Of a DNA stretch of 33,559 nucleotides, positions 32,817 to 33,559 are shown piece by piece. Position numbers and translations under genes: made by a program. The stretch's first letter is position 1, and each line of letters begins with the position of its first letter. The DNA comes from Bacteroidetes bacterium QS_3_64_15 (GTDB lineage: Bacteria; Bacteroidota; Rhodothermia; Rhodothermales; Salinibacteraceae), in contig PXTN01000058.1 of assembly GCA_003022565.1 (NCBI GenBank), positions 1-33,559 of the forward strand, in the 5' to 3' direction. Below the pieces are notes generated by a model, which was not told where the DNA came from, did not search any database, and saw only the letters and a program-made list of their open reading frames with translations.

Positions 32817-33422
32817 TCAGGCATCGAGCGTGCCGACGAGAGCGGTCTCGTTGGCGGCCTCCATCATCTTACGCAGGTTCTTGAGGGCGTACCGCATGCG
32901 GCCGAGCGCCGTGTTGATGGAGACGTCCTGAAGTTCGGCAATCTCCCGAAAGGTAAGATCCGTCTCTTGACGCAGGAGCAGGACCTCTTTCTGTTCGGGC
33001 GCGAGCTGCTCGATGTGCTCGTCGAGCCATTCCCGCTGCTCAGCGCGGTGGAGTTGCTCGTCGGCATACGGGGAGTCGTCTTCGAGCGTGTCCCAGAAGG
33101 AGCGCCCGTCGTCCTCGTCCTGCGGCACGTCCGTCCACTTCTTTTGCCGTCGGGTATGATCAATCGCCGCATTGCGCGCGATGCTCATGACCCAGCTCAG
33201 CCACTGCCCTTGCGGATCGTAGGAGCCGCGCTGGCCCTGCATGGCCTTGATAACGCGCTCGAAGGTCTCCTGGAAGAGGTCATTGGCGACCGCCCGGTCC
33301 TTGACCATGCCCATGAGATAGCCAAAGATGCGGTCCTGGTGCCGCTCCACGAGCCGCCGAAAGGCCTGCTCGTCGTCCTCCTCCAGGTACGCCGTCACCA
33401 GTTCTTCGTCGGAAGGCTGCAT
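32817..33422 (-). CDS. RNA polymerase ECF-type sigma factor
   Basis: A 201-residue sigma-70 family protein with only regions 2 and 4. Region 2 spans about 15-85: RHQDRIFGYLMGMVKDRAVA, NDLFQETFERVIKAM, and WLSWVMSIARNAAIDHTRRQ, the last holding the -10 recognition helix. Region 4 spans about 130-185: LAPEQKEVLLLRQETDLTFR, then EIAELQDVSINTALGRMRYA. The start ATG at 33420-33422 is preferred over a TTG four codons earlier. It is followed by the anti-sigma-like gene and the exported coiled-coil protein, suggesting an envelope-responsive unit. The 125 bases above it would carry its promoter. Confidence 0.93.
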   Translation of the reverse strand: MQPSDEELVTAYLEEDDEQAFRRLVERHQDRIFGYLMGMVKDRAVANDLFQETFERVIKAMQGQRGSYDPQGQWLSWVMSIARNAAIDHTRRQKKWTDVPQDEDDGRSFWDTLEDDSPYADEQLHRAEQREWLDEHIEQLAPEQKEVLLLRQETDLTFREIAELQDVSINTALGRMRYALKNLRKMMEAANETALVGTLDA

Positions 33423-33559
33423 GCGGAATCCCAATCATTGGCAGGGCCGGGAGGCGGGGGCATAGCATACGTCCGAACGAGCGTCCCAGCGCGATTATTG
33501 TGTGCCCCGTCCGCTCATCAATCTCTCACCACAAGGACCGTTCCGGCGCCGCGCCCCTA

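Noticed and set aside
1-33559. CRISPR array, prophage, restriction-modification or other defence system
   Set aside because: No regularly spaced direct repeats, Cas, integrase, methylase or phage structural motifs were seen; VapBC is the only toxin-antitoxin element.

Overview
The window looks like chromosomal DNA from a Salinibacter-like member of the Rhodothermota/Bacteroidota. This is inferred from three signs: very high G+C, strongly acidic proteins (Asp/Glu-rich, as in salt-in halophiles), and a cluster of permeases that resemble the Bacteroidota-restricted DUF5687 family. No database was searched. All family names come from motifs read in the translations.

Layout. 1-1712: the start of an NAD(P)-binding protein and a WcaI/WbuB-type glycosyltransferase, followed by an 839-base stretch with no convincing gene. 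2552-5724: an arsenic island on the minus strand (arsR-arsC, then arsM, a truncated acr3 and arsN2). It carries three copies of a 16-base ATCG-N8-CGAT operator-like site. 5939-9216: a tiny Pmp3-type membrane protein, a BNR/sialidase-like lipoprotein, a DinB-fold protein, a SpoIIAA-like protein, a small winged-helix protein and tRNA-Thr(CGT) with its terminator. 9358-11662: an OpuC/EgtUV-type ABC importer whose binding protein is fused in front of its permease. 11711-12453: a VapBC toxin-antitoxin pair.

12555-18288: a minus-strand cluster of three paralogous DUF5687-like membrane proteins around one ABC ATPase, ending in a CHY zinc-finger protein. The middle permease carries one frameshift, and the 3' part of the outermost one is visibly poorer in G+C. 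18448-20924: class II DAHP synthase facing an M42 aminopeptidase. 21176-24326: two orphan OmpR-type response regulators flanking a Tat-exported PhoX-like protein. 24605-27578: an RtcB-family protein with substituted active-site residues, a 170-bp MITE, and mnmA. 27745-31202: an exported hypothetical protein, RidA, a lipoprotein and a cell-wall amidase. 31395-33422: an ECF sigma factor, a probable anti-sigma protein and an exported coiled-coil protein.

How they work together: the ars genes form one regulon under ArsR but appear to have lost a functional arsenite pump, leaving reduction and methylation. The ABC importer, Pmp3 protein and DUF5687 exporter fit envelope or osmotic physiology. The sigma/anti-sigma/exported-protein/amidase group looks like an envelope stress unit. 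The most unusual items are the three-permease ABC cluster, the ATCG-N8-CGAT regulon, the active-site-divergent RtcB, the MITE, and three intergenic palindromes built of repeated short words at gene ends.
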